Shown piece after piece: positions 35,701 through 43,374 of a DNA stretch of 64,000 bases (its first letter is position 1; the number at the start of each line of letters is the position of its first letter). Origin of the DNA: Boseongicola sp. SB0665_bin_10 (GTDB taxonomy: Bacteria; Pseudomonadota; Alphaproteobacteria; Rhodobacterales; Rhodobacteraceae); assembly GCA_009838075.1 (NCBI GenBank), contig VXSG01000097.1, forward strand, positions 1 through 64,000, written 5' to 3'. The notes under the pieces were generated by a model. The model was not told where the DNA came from and made no database searches. It saw only the letters and a list, made by a program, of their open reading frames with translations. A program made the position numbers and the translations under genes.

Positions 35701-36061
35701 GCTGGATCAGCTGGACGGGCCCGGAATCAAGTTCACGAACGTCGACGGACGCTTTCGTCTGACGCCAGGTCAGCTTCGCATTCACGAGGCAGCCGCCGTC
35801 GGCGGGTCGCTCGGACTTTCCGCGAGCGGGAGCTATCAGCTTGATACCAGGGAACTGGACGTGGAGGGCGTGATTTCGCCTGTCTATTTCCTAAACGCGA
35901 TCGGCTCGATATTTTCGCGACGGGGCGAAGGGCTGTTCGGCTTCAACTATCGCGTGGCCGGATCGACGGACGATCCGAAAGTCTCGGTCAATCCGCTGTC
36001 GATCTTGACACCCGGGATGTTCCGCGAAATTTTCCGTGCCAATCCGCCGGCGGAGAACTAG
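32762..36061 (+). CDS. YhdP/AsmA-like protein (DUF3971), envelope lipid-transport family
   Basis: A 1099-residue protein with one N-terminal membrane anchor (residues about 28-52, LGLMLSLAAAGLVIVVLALVL) and a very long beta-rich periplasmic part. Middle DUF3971 blocks (WPTALAPKTRGWVARNVKGG) and the AsmA-like C-terminal region (TNVDGRFRLTPGQLRIHEAA, VEGVISPVYFLNAIGSIF) are visible. The family is thought to form a hydrophobic groove carrying phospholipid from inner to outer membrane. The Shine-Dalgarno is weak. It is 6 bases before queA, so the two are one transcript. Confidence 0.85.
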   Translation: MKTSETGKNGEPPETPRTGGTGGRLRAGLGLMLSLAAAGLVIVVLALVLSGRSLPLPEFARAMVEDRVNTLAGDVVINLGSVSLSVGRDGSPLILMRDVLVAQRDGNSLAHLNSLGVGMSLESLFRGRVALSRMLLEGAQVTVRRDGDGRFSYRSQEEFWESEAEPLPGILEEVDRVIGGPTLSSLEEIRATGIVLTLEDARSGRIWQASNASAVLRQSEDVLTVSASSDVFSGTDELAQMQLSVSRSRDTGRVSLGAQVTNMPAADIALQSPVLSLLGVLDAPISGAVRTEFGANGELLSLAGTLDIAQGALRPTEDVPPVEFDSARAYFNFDSEQQRIVLSEVAFSAMSGEVLATGHVYLRDPDGAWPRSFLGQFRIERLAYAGDIFQAPLSFEDVRMDVRLRLDPFSVELAQLVVDNEGIPLRASGSVSIRNGHWLATIDAKTERVATRRVMDLWPTALAPKTRGWVARNVKGGVLHNASAAVRYETGELTPEYSLSFEVEEGTAKVLSGMPTLDGVGALATIRDSAFVLAMDQGGMTVGTGDRLDLSGSVFRVADLRAKPAQGVIEIDVTGSLTAVLTALNNRPLRVMERASQPPHIARANAEARAVVRLPLIDGLRQDDVTYRVDARIRNVHSELLVADRVFASPELVLAANESGIGVVGSATLDDVPLTASWRQPFGAGASDGGRIKGTVVLSPEAAAAFGVPLPPTSISGSAVAQFDLALPLTGPARLDLASDLKGIAITLPQIEWSKPADAVAMLEAKAKLGDAPEVERLSFSGDGLSFVGAFELLDGGLGRAAFDEIRIGDWADVSAEISAGPGGAVAVITGGMLDLRESEFGDDGESGVTTRTLFDITLDRLIMSDSVVLSPFVGQVERGPNGFSGAIESRVNGRTAISGRLVPTDGGTAIRIQSDDASGVLRDTGITPNAREGVLDLALVPVPGAGGNTYDGEFQISDLRIRRAPAMAELLDAISVVGLLDQLDGPGIKFTNVDGRFRLTPGQLRIHEAAAVGGSLGLSASGSYQLDTRELDVEGVISPVYFLNAIGSIFSRRGEGLFGFNYRVAGSTDDPKVSVNPLSILTPGMFREIFRANPPAEN

Positions 36062-36067
36062 GTTTCC

Positions 36068-37123
36068 GTGCGCCTTTCCGACTTCGACTTCGATCTGCCC
36101 GAGCGACTGATCGCGACCCGGCCGGCGCGTCCTCGGTCATCGTCCCGGCTTCTGGTTGCGACGAAGAGGGACTGCATAGATGCGCATGCCATCGATCTGC
36201 CCGATCATCTGCGCCCGGGCGATCGTCTCGTCCTGAACGACACGCGCGTGATTCCAGCACGATTGACTGGAACCCGGCGGCGCGCGGATGCGAACGGCGA
36301 GACGCGGGCAAGGGTCGAGGTGACCCTGCTCGAGCCTTGCGTCGATGGAACTTGGGAAGCGTTGCTGAAGCCGCTGAAGAGGGTGCGCGAGGGCGAAGTC
36401 ATCGAATTCTCGAACGATCTCGCTGCCGAGGTTGAGCGCAGGGGAGAAACGACCGCCTGTCTCGGCTTCAACCTCAAGGGGCCAGACTTCGATGCCGCGC
36501 TTGCCGCAGCGGGCGCCATGCCGCTGCCGCCCTATATCGAGAGCAGGCGCCCGGTGGACGATCTTGACCGGCAGGACTATCAGGCCATCTGGGCGCGTGA
36601 AAGCGGTGCGGTCGCTGCGCCGACCGCTTCACTGCACTTCGACCAGGCGCTCCTGGCCAGGGTGGACGGGGCCCGGATAGATCGCAGCTTTGTCACGCTG
36701 CACGTCGGTGCAGGCACGTTTCTGCCCGTCAAGACGGACGACATATCCGACCACAGGATGCATGCCGAGCGGGGCGTCATCTCGCAAGCCGCGGCAACTG
36801 AGATCACGAAGACCCAGGAGTCCGGCGGGCGGGTCATCCCGGTTGGAACAACGGCGTTGCGGCTGCTCGAATCCGCCGCTGACGCGGACGGGACGATCAG
36901 GCCGTGGAAAGGTTCCACGGAGATCTTCATCACGCCAGGCCACCGGTTCCGCATTTCCAATGCGCTCATGACAAATTTTCACTTGCCGCGGTCCACGCTG
37001 ATCATGCTGGTCTCGGCCTTCATGGGCGTGGACCGAATTCGTGAGATCTATGCCCATGCGATTGCGCAGGAGTATCGGTTCTTCTCTTACGGCGACGCTT
37101 CGCTGCTGCTGCCCGGGGAGTGA
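36068..37123 (+). CDS. queA: S-adenosylmethionine:tRNA ribosyltransferase-isomerase
   Basis: QueA, 351 residues, moves the ribosyl group of SAM to preQ1 in tRNA, giving epoxyqueuosine. Landmarks: [23 protein letters not shown] at the start, [53 protein letters not shown] and [16 protein letters not shown]. The start is GTG at 36068, six bases after the AsmA-like stop; no ATG exists at this end. It is probably co-transcribed with the AsmA-like gene. Confidence 0.95.
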   Translation: MRLSDFDFDLPERLIATRPARPRSSSRLLVATKRDCIDAHAIDLPDHLRPGDRLVLNDTRVIPARLTGTRRRADANGETRARVEVTLLEPCVDGTWEALLKPLKRVREGEVIEFSNDLAAEVERRGETTACLGFNLKGPDFDAALAAAGAMPLPPYIESRRPVDDLDRQDYQAIWARESGAVAAPTASLHFDQALLARVDGARIDRSFVTLHVGAGTFLPVKTDDISDHRMHAERGVISQAAATEITKTQESGGRVIPVGTTALRLLESAADADGTIRPWKGSTEIFITPGHRFRISNALMTNFHLPRSTLIMLVSAFMGVDRIREIYAHAIAQEYRFFSYGDASLLLPGE

Positions 37124-37391
37124 GCTTCCGGCGGCCAAGGGGATGCAAGAGCAGGTCGAGGCCTTGGTGCCTGGAGGATTCCAATTCGAGCCGTGAGGGC
37201 AAGAGGTCGTCGGCTGCGCGGTCGGCAATCGCGACGACCAGGAAGAATCGCTTGCGGTCGAATCAAGGTTCGGATTGCGGAGTGATCCTGCAGTCATGCG
37301 TGCAGTGCGGATTTCCGACATGCTCTCGTCGCAGATGAACATTTGACGAATCCCCGATGCGACTATTCGAAAGAAAAAACGGAGCACGCTG

Positions 37392-38681
37392 ATGCTAAGG
37401 GTCATAGGCAGCGTCTGGGCGCTCATGCTCGGCATGTTCCTGTTGATGGTCGGAAACGGCCTTCAGGGCTCGCTCATCGGGATTCGCGGCGCGATCGAGG
37501 AATTCTCGACCACCGAACTTGCCATCGTCACTTCGGCCTACTTTGTCGGGTTTCTCTTCGGCTCGCGCCTGGCGCCCGCAATGATACGCCGCGTCGGCCA
37601 TGTCAGGGTTTTTGCCGCCCTTGGCTCGTTCATCTCCGCGGTGTTGATCCTTTATCCCACGATCACCTTTCCGTGGGCGTGGATCCTGATGCGCGTGATC
37701 ATCGGGTTCTCGTTCTCCGGCGTCTATGTCACGGCGGAAAGCTGGCTGAACAACGCTTCGCCAAACGAGAGCCGCGGCAAGGCACTGTCACTGTACATGA
37801 TCGTTCAGATGTCAGGCATAGTGAGCGGCCAGGCGCTCCTGAACGTTGCGGATCCTGCAGGGTTCGAGATCTTTGTCATTCCGTCAGTCCTGGTCTCCTT
37901 CGCGTTTGTTCCGATCTTGCTTGCCGCAACGCCTACGCCCGCCTTTGAGGCGACGAAGGCGATGAACCTCGCCCAACTCTACCAGGTGTCTCCAACCGGG
38001 ATCGTGGGCATGTTCCTGCTCGGACTGATCTTCTCGGCACAATTCGGAATGGCGCCGATATATGGCACGGAAGCAGGCTTCACGGTTTCCCAGATCGCGC
38101 TATTTGTCTCCGCGATCTTTGTCGGCGGGATGGTTCTGCAATATCCGTTCGGATGGCTGTCGGACCGGATGGATCGACGCGTGCTGATCTTTGTGGCTGC
38201 CGTGGGCGGTTCCATCGGCGGCGGCATTGGCTTCCTTTGGGGAGGTGTCTTCGAATTTGCGTTGTTGGCAGGATTCATTGCGGGCGGTGTCTCGAATCCG
38301 CTTTACGCGCTCCTGATTGCATACACGAACGACTATCTCGAACCGGATGACATGGCTTCGGCGTCGGGCGGACTGATTTTCGTGAACGGGCTGGGTGCCA
38401 TCGTTGGTCCGATCATTGTCGGGTGGGCCATGGCGGCCGTAGGGCCGAACGGTTTCTGGATTTTCATGGCTGGCGTAATGCTCGTGCTGACGGCATACGT
38501 GGCCTTGAGGATGTCGCGGCGCCCGTCGATATATGCGAGCGAAGACGCGTCCGGCACGGTGAGCTATGCGCCAGTTCTGCCGACGGCAACGCCGGTTGCC
38601 GTCGAGGCGGCGCAGGAAATCTATGCCGAGAGCACGGAAGCGGAGGCCGACGCGGACGAAGACGTGCAGGGCCTTGCATGA
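37392..38681 (+). CDS. MFS transporter (YcaD/UMF2-like)
   Basis: A 429-residue inner-membrane permease with 12 predicted helices. MFLLMVGNGLQGSLIGIRGA, YFVGFLFGSRLAPAMIRRVGHVRVFA (motif A position), TAESWLNNASPNESRGKALSLY and QYPFGWLSDRMDRR fit the subgroup that includes E. coli YcaD, whose substrate is unknown. An acidic Ala/Glu-rich C-terminal tail follows. ATG has GGAG 8 bases before. It is preceded by about 270 bases without a gene and followed by a 9-bp stem. Confidence 0.87.
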   Translation: MLRVIGSVWALMLGMFLLMVGNGLQGSLIGIRGAIEEFSTTELAIVTSAYFVGFLFGSRLAPAMIRRVGHVRVFAALGSFISAVLILYPTITFPWAWILMRVIIGFSFSGVYVTAESWLNNASPNESRGKALSLYMIVQMSGIVSGQALLNVADPAGFEIFVIPSVLVSFAFVPILLAATPTPAFEATKAMNLAQLYQVSPTGIVGMFLLGLIFSAQFGMAPIYGTEAGFTVSQIALFVSAIFVGGMVLQYPFGWLSDRMDRRVLIFVAAVGGSIGGGIGFLWGGVFEFALLAGFIAGGVSNPLYALLIAYTNDYLEPDDMASASGGLIFVNGLGAIVGPIIVGWAMAAVGPNGFWIFMAGVMLVLTAYVALRMSRRPSIYASEDASGTVSYAPVLPTATPVAVEAAQEIYAESTEAEADADEDVQGLA

Positions 38682-39010
38682 ACGGGTGCGGTTGCCGGAA
38701 GACCTTGCGATGCCGGAATCTGTCCCTGCGGGTTCGGGGTGCAGGGATTCGATCTCGGTCCAATTCGATCCAGGCCGAAGCCGCAAGATGCAGTCAGCGC
38801 ATTCGGCACGTGGCGCAACATGATGTGCCGAATTGCGGCGCATTAGACTGCCGCGCCGCCGGCAGGATGTGGCCAAAGTGCCATGCGAAGTCCGGCAACG
38901 GCCGAGAATCAAAGATCTGTGTTGCGATCAATGCCTGATTGAGGGTAAGGCGAACGTGACGCTGAGTCGTCCTTGGGGGGCGGAAACGGAGCGACCAAAG
39001 GTGGTGTTTC
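38682..39010. other. gene-free gap with a 9-bp inverted repeat
   Basis: No credible gene in about 330 bases. ATTCGGCAC (38801-38809) and GTGCCGAAT (38825-38833) form a perfect 9-bp stem with a 15-base loop, 120 bases after the MFS stop. It could be a terminator for that gene, although no T-run follows. Confidence 0.4.
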
Positions 39011-39586
39011 ATGTCAATCCCCGAAGAAATCCTGGCTTTTTGGCTGAACGAGACCGGACCGTCCGGATGGTATGAGGGCGGAGAGGATCTGGACCAGGAA
39101 ATCCGAAACCGATTTGAAGGCGATCATGAGGACGTGTGTGAAGGCAGGTTGTCGCTTTGGCTCACCTACCCGGAAGGAACCCTTGCATACATCATTCTGA
39201 CCGACCAGTTCCCAAGGAACATGTTTCGGGACAGTCCAAGGGCGTTTGAGTCCGACAAGCTGGCCAAGGCGGCCGCAAAGATGGCGATAGCGAAATGCTG
39301 GGACACAAGGTTCGAGGAGCCCGCGCGACAGTTCTTCTACATGCCGCTTGTGCACTCGGAATGCCTTGAGGACCAGGATCGCGCGGTCCGCCTGATGATG
39401 TCGCGGATGCCGGACACGGGCCACCGGTCTTTGCCGCACGCGCGTGCGCATCGCGAGGTGATCCGTCGCTTCGGCAGGTTCCCCACGCGCAACGAGGCGC
39501 TGTCCCGGGCGAGCAACGCGGCGGAGCAGGCTTATCTTGATGCCGGTGGATACAAGGCCGTGGTCGAGGAGATGAAGGCAGCCTGA
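39011..39586 (+). CDS. DUF924 family protein
   Basis: A 191-residue all-helical, TPR-like protein of the DUF924 family. Family motifs: IPEEILAFWL near the start, LTDQFPRNMFRDSPRAFESD, FFYMPLVHSECLEDQDRAV and RFGRFPTRNEALSR. No biochemical role is established. ATG at 39011 has AAAGGTGG about 7 bases upstream. It stands alone between two gaps, though a 6-bp hairpin (39705-39719, ATGCCG-CCC-CGGCAT) follows at some distance. Confidence 0.88.
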   Translation: MSIPEEILAFWLNETGPSGWYEGGEDLDQEIRNRFEGDHEDVCEGRLSLWLTYPEGTLAYIILTDQFPRNMFRDSPRAFESDKLAKAAAKMAIAKCWDTRFEEPARQFFYMPLVHSECLEDQDRAVRLMMSRMPDTGHRSLPHARAHREVIRRFGRFPTRNEALSRASNAAEQAYLDAGGYKAVVEEMKAA

Positions 39587-39944
39587 GCGCGTCGGCAGGA
39601 TCCGCATTCCAGGCGAAGAAGCCACGTCTTGCGGCGAGGCGGGCGAAAGAAGGGCGGCACTCTTTCGGCAGAGAATGCGACATGTCGTTCGCGCTTTCGG
39701 AACAATGCCGCCCCGGCATGCACGCCCGCAAATTGGGCGAAATTCTCGTTCGAGCCGAGTCTCCCTTCGGTTTGTTCGTGCTCACCGCCCGTAATCAAAG
39801 TTCTGGAACCGTGCGCAGGCAGTCGGCAGCTGTCGCAGAATCGCATGGCAGGCATTCCCGGATTTCAACGGCCCAAGGGTGACTCCCTGCTCAGCCTGTG
39901 GCAGATTGTTTAACGTCAAACAATTTATTCGCTGGAGAGAGGGC
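39587..39944. other. gap between DUF924 and lpdA, with operator-like palindrome at its end
   Basis: No gene seen in 358 bases. Short frames in the track are low-quality shadows. The last 40 bases carry the lpdA control region. Confidence 0.4.
39905..39924. promoter_or_regulatory. palindromic operator candidate before lpdA
   Basis: ATTGTTT-AACGTC-AAACAAT is a perfect 7-bp inverted repeat with a 6-base centre, ending 20 bases before the lpdA ATG. It is AT-rich in a GC-rich setting, as expected for a binding site. I cannot name the regulator; it does not match the PdhR or FNR consensus I know. Confidence 0.42.
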
Positions 39945-41342
39945 ATGGCTGAAAAGGCGTTTGATGTCATCGTGATCGGCGCTGGACCGGGGGGGTATGT
40001 TGCCGCGATTCGCGCCAGTCAACTGGGCCTCAGGACGGCGATCATAGAGCGCGAGCACATGGGGGGCATTTGCCTGAATTGGGGATGCATACCGACGAAG
40101 GCAATGCTGCGTTCGTCCGAGGTGTTCCACCTGATGCAGCGCGCCAAGGAATTCGGACTGAAGGCCAAGGACGTCGAGTATGATCTCGATGCGGTGGTTG
40201 AGCGGTCGCGCAGTATCGCAAAGCAGCTCAACGGCGGCGTCGGCCATCTGATGAAAAAGAACAAGGTCAAGGTCGTCATGGGAGAGGCGACGGTGCCTGC
40301 CCAAGGCATGGTCCTGGTGAAGACGGGTGCCGGAGAAGAAAGGCTCTCCGCCAAGTCGATCATTGTTGCCACCGGAGCACGTGCCCGGGAATTGCCCGGT
40401 CTCGAAGCCGATGGGGAGCGCATCTGGACCTACAAGCACGCGCTCATGCCGCCGCGCATGCCGAAGAAGCTGCTCGTGATCGGTTCCGGAGCGATCGGCA
40501 TCGAGTTTGCCAGCTTCTACAAGACGCTCGGAGCTGAGACGACCGTCGTCGAGGTCATGGACCGCATACTGCCGGTCGAGGATGCCGAGATCAGCGCGTT
40601 TGCTAGGAAGGCCTTCCTTAGGCAGGGAATGAAGATCCTCGAAGGGGCAAACGTGACGAAACTGGATCGCGCGGGCAGCAAATTGACTGCCCATGTCGAG
40701 ATTGGCGGCAAGATCGAGAAACACGATTTCGACACGGTCATTTCAGCAGTGGGCATCGTGGGCAATACGGAAGGCCTCGGGCTCGAAGCGCTTGGTGCCA
40801 GGATCGACCGCACGCATGTGGTGACCGACGAATTCTGCAGGACCGGCGTCGAAGGACTGTACGCGATCGGTGACGTCGCCGGCGCCCCTTGGCTTGCACA
40901 CAAGGCCAGCCATGAAGGGGTCATGGTTGCGGAACTGATCGCGGGCAAGAACAAGGTGCATCCGGTCAAGGCGGAGAGCATCGCGGGCTGCACCTACTGC
41001 CATCCGCAGATCGCAAGTGTCGGGCACACCGAGGCCAAGGCCAGGGAAATGGGCTACAAGGTCAAGGTCGGCAGCTTTCCCTTCGTCGGCAACGGCAAGG
41101 CAATTGCGCTTGGTGAACAGGAGGGGCTGGTCAAGACGGTGTTCGACGAGAAGACCGGCGAGCTGTTGGGCGCGCACATGGTTGGCGCTGAGGTCACCGA
41201 GCTCATTCAGGGCTATGTCGTGGGCCGGCAACTCGAGACGACCGAAGAGGACCTCATGTCAACCGTCTTCCCGCATCCGACGCTCAGCGAGATGATGCAC
41301 GAAAGCGTGCTGGAGGCCTACGATCGCGCCATCCACATTTGA
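39945..41342 (+). CDS. lpdA: dihydrolipoyl dehydrogenase (E3)
   Basis: Lpd, 465 residues, reoxidises dihydrolipoamide with NAD+ for pyruvate, 2-oxoglutarate or related dehydrogenase complexes. The FAD site VIVIGAGPGGYVAAIRASQLG, the redox disulfide GGICLNWGCIPTKAML, the NAD site VIGSGAIGIEFASFYK, the second FAD motif GLYAIGDVAGAPWLAHKA and the catalytic His in FPHPTLSE are intact. ATG at 39945 has GGAGAGAGGG before it. It is away from any E1/E2 genes, so its complex cannot be told from context. Confidence 0.95.
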   Translation: MAEKAFDVIVIGAGPGGYVAAIRASQLGLRTAIIEREHMGGICLNWGCIPTKAMLRSSEVFHLMQRAKEFGLKAKDVEYDLDAVVERSRSIAKQLNGGVGHLMKKNKVKVVMGEATVPAQGMVLVKTGAGEERLSAKSIIVATGARARELPGLEADGERIWTYKHALMPPRMPKKLLVIGSGAIGIEFASFYKTLGAETTVVEVMDRILPVEDAEISAFARKAFLRQGMKILEGANVTKLDRAGSKLTAHVEIGGKIEKHDFDTVISAVGIVGNTEGLGLEALGARIDRTHVVTDEFCRTGVEGLYAIGDVAGAPWLAHKASHEGVMVAELIAGKNKVHPVKAESIAGCTYCHPQIASVGHTEAKAREMGYKVKVGSFPFVGNGKAIALGEQEGLVKTVFDEKTGELLGAHMVGAEVTELIQGYVVGRQLETTEEDLMSTVFPHPTLSEMMHESVLEAYDRAIHI

Positions 41343-41794
41343 ACTGGACGCATTCGCGGCACCCTTGCCCGCGGTCCGTGCGGCGAGGCGGAGCACGCGA
41401 GGGGCGTGACGACCGGAAGACTGCGCAGCCGTGGACTGACGCACGCGTTCGGCGTTGAATCCGACAGACGGTTCGCGCTCCGTGTCACCGTTCGCGGCTT
41501 CCGGCGCGGCGGGGCAGCGAAACCAGCCCTTCGTGCGAATGACGGTCCGGGGACGTCTTCCGGCATCCGGTGTCACGTTCACGGGAATGGCGCCCGTCCT
41601 GCGGCGACGAGGCGTTGCCAGGTCGAAATGCACTGCAGTCTTCGGGATTCGTTGCGTTCGGGAACCGGCTGGATCCCCGTGTCTGCAAAGGGGATCGGAA
41701 TGGGACCTTCCTGCAGCCGCCGAGAGCCGCACGGAACCCACGAACCTGCATTTCAAACTTCAGGAGATCCAGGATGCCGGGGCTGTTTGCATGG
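41343..41794. other. gap after lpdA with GATCCCC inverted repeat
   Basis: About 450 bases between convergent genes without a credible gene. GATCCCC (41672-41678) and GGGGATC (41690-41696) form a 7-bp stem with an 11-base loop, a possible terminator or degenerate dispersed repeat. Nothing else is seen. Confidence 0.4.
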
Positions 41795-42451
41795 CTACAT
41801 CGGGTGCATCGTCATGGATTGAGCAATGCGCGTCTCGATTTCCCGGACAGCCGTGACCACGGTGTCGGCGATCAATTCCAGTTTCCGTATCTGGTTGATG
41901 CGGGCGCGGACCCTTTCGCGTTCCGGCCGTGCAAGCAAGTGCTCGAAAATCCTGCACACATCAGCCAGGCCTATGATTGCAATGTCGCGCGGCTCCGGGA
42001 TTTCATCACTGAACAGCAGGGACATTATGCGGAGCTTCACTTCCCGGCGCTCAACCGCACCATCGCGCGTGGGATACCGGCGGGACCTGAACACCCAGAG
42101 AAAAAGGTTCTCCTCTTCCGTCAGGATGCCGTTGGCGCACAGGCGGTCAAGGGATGCTCTCCGGATGTCATCGGATTTACGGCTGAAGAATTCGACCCAG
42201 TAGCGGGAATCATGCTGCTCCTCGGAGGCACAGATGTCTCGCAGCGCCGAATCGAGCAGATCATCCCCTGTGGGTTCGCGATCCGTGACAAAGAGCCTTT
42301 CTGGATCAGTGTCGACTTTGCCCTCAAAGGCGAGGTCCATCAATACCGCGCCCGAAAGCGCATAGCCGACGGAATGCTCCGGAACATGAACAAACTTTCC
42401 GCTCTCATCTTCGAGCATGAGAAGAACGATTTCTTCAGCAAGGGTCAGCAA
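41795..42451 (-). CDS. GPP34 (Golgi phosphoprotein 3-like) domain protein
   Basis: A 218-residue helical protein. The N-terminus LAEEIVLLMLEDESGKF followed by HSVGYALSGAVLMDLAFEGKV is the signature of the GPP34 family, known from eukaryotic GOLPH3, which binds phosphatidylinositol-4-phosphate, and from many actinobacteria, where function is largely unknown. The start is a TTG at 42451; GAGGAG lies 8 bases upstream and no ATG or GTG is available at this end, so the rare start is well supported. It is alone between two gaps. Function in this organism is unknown. Confidence 0.78.
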   Translation of the reverse strand: MLTLAEEIVLLMLEDESGKFVHVPEHSVGYALSGAVLMDLAFEGKVDTDPERLFVTDREPTGDDLLDSALRDICASEEQHDSRYWVEFFSRKSDDIRRASLDRLCANGILTEEENLFLWVFRSRRYPTRDGAVERREVKLRIMSLLFSDEIPEPRDIAIIGLADVCRIFEHLLARPERERVRARINQIRKLELIADTVVTAVREIETRIAQSMTMHPM

Positions 42452-43374
42452 TGTCTTTTCTCCTCGTTTTCTGGCAATCCTGACCGGCAGGACCAGTCGC
42501 TTTCAGAACCATGATCGCGAGGGGCGACCGCGATATGCGTATTGGGAATCATGTGCGTAGGTGACGATCGGGTCTCTCCCGCACTGATTTCACGGGTCAG
42601 TGGAGGGTGCCGGCGCAAACGCCACACGCCGTGCAGATGCGTCAATCCCGGACGCCTCGTTCCGCACGACCCTGGAACATGCGCCTCGCCGCGTGGCCGC
42701 GCAACCCCGTGCCGGAGATTGGCGGGAGACCCGGCCTTCCAGCTTGTGCCACAAGTGTCAATATCCATCGTTCCAGTCCACCAAATCATGTCCCGGTGAC
42801 CCGATGGTCACTCACGCCCGAAAACTTCCCTATGCATTCTCTTCATTGTGCCAACATTTGACGTCTTGAGCAATGCGGCGTCGACAATCAGGATACGCGT
42901 CAACATCCCCCGCTTCAAGTGATTCCCAATGCCATTCCCGGTACGAAGTGGATCACGTCACGTCCCGGGGAACGAACGAGGTGGGCACGGGTCGCCGGTG
43001 GTCCGGTGTCCCGAAAGTCAGTTCGGCCACGGGTTCCGACGGGAGCCGGTGCTGACCGCATCGCGGGTCCGTGGAAGAGTTCCACGGACCGCGATAGAAT
43101 TTCCTGTCATCCGGAATCCAGATCCAGCTCCCGGAATTCGGGAACACGACGCCCGCCAGGCGTCGATTGGACGGCAGGCGGCCCCTTGGTCACGGAATGC
43201 AGGCAAGCTGGGAAGTCCATGATGCATGGGCTGACATCCGGCAATCAATGGCACGAGGAATGCGTTGTGGCACGGCGCTGCCAAGCAGGGTGATTTCGTC
43301 CGCAACCCGGCAAGAATCGCCTTTTCTGTCCGTCGGGCTTGACCTATCTGTGAAGCGCGACAGAGGGGAGGCGA
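42452..43374. other. 920-base gene-free region before uvrA
   Basis: All frames are short with shadow-like composition. Two perfect hairpins are seen: GTGACC-CGAT-GGTCAC (42796-42811) and an 11-bp stem GGTCCGTGGAA-GAG-TTCCACGGACC (43066-43090). I see no tRNA or named RNA, and no LexA box of the GTTC-N7-GTTC type before uvrA. Confidence 0.5.
43066..43090. repeat. perfect 11-bp inverted repeat
   Basis: The 25-base element with a 3-base loop (GAG) would fold very stably in RNA. It lies about 285 bases before uvrA. No T-run follows, and a second copy was not noticed in the window. Confidence 0.6.

Noticed and set aside
34208-35785. 525-residue minus-strand ORF
   Set aside because: Antisense shadow of the AsmA-like gene, a result of high GC; no domain or Shine-Dalgarno support.
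42445-42789. 114-residue minus-strand ORF upstream of the GPP34 gene
   Set aside because: No recognisable motif, poor composition and no ribosome-binding site; overlaps the GPP34 start region.
43021-43036. GTTC pair resembling an alphaproteobacterial LexA box before uvrA
   Set aside because: The spacer is 8 bases, not the required 7, and it lies about 340 bases from the start codon.
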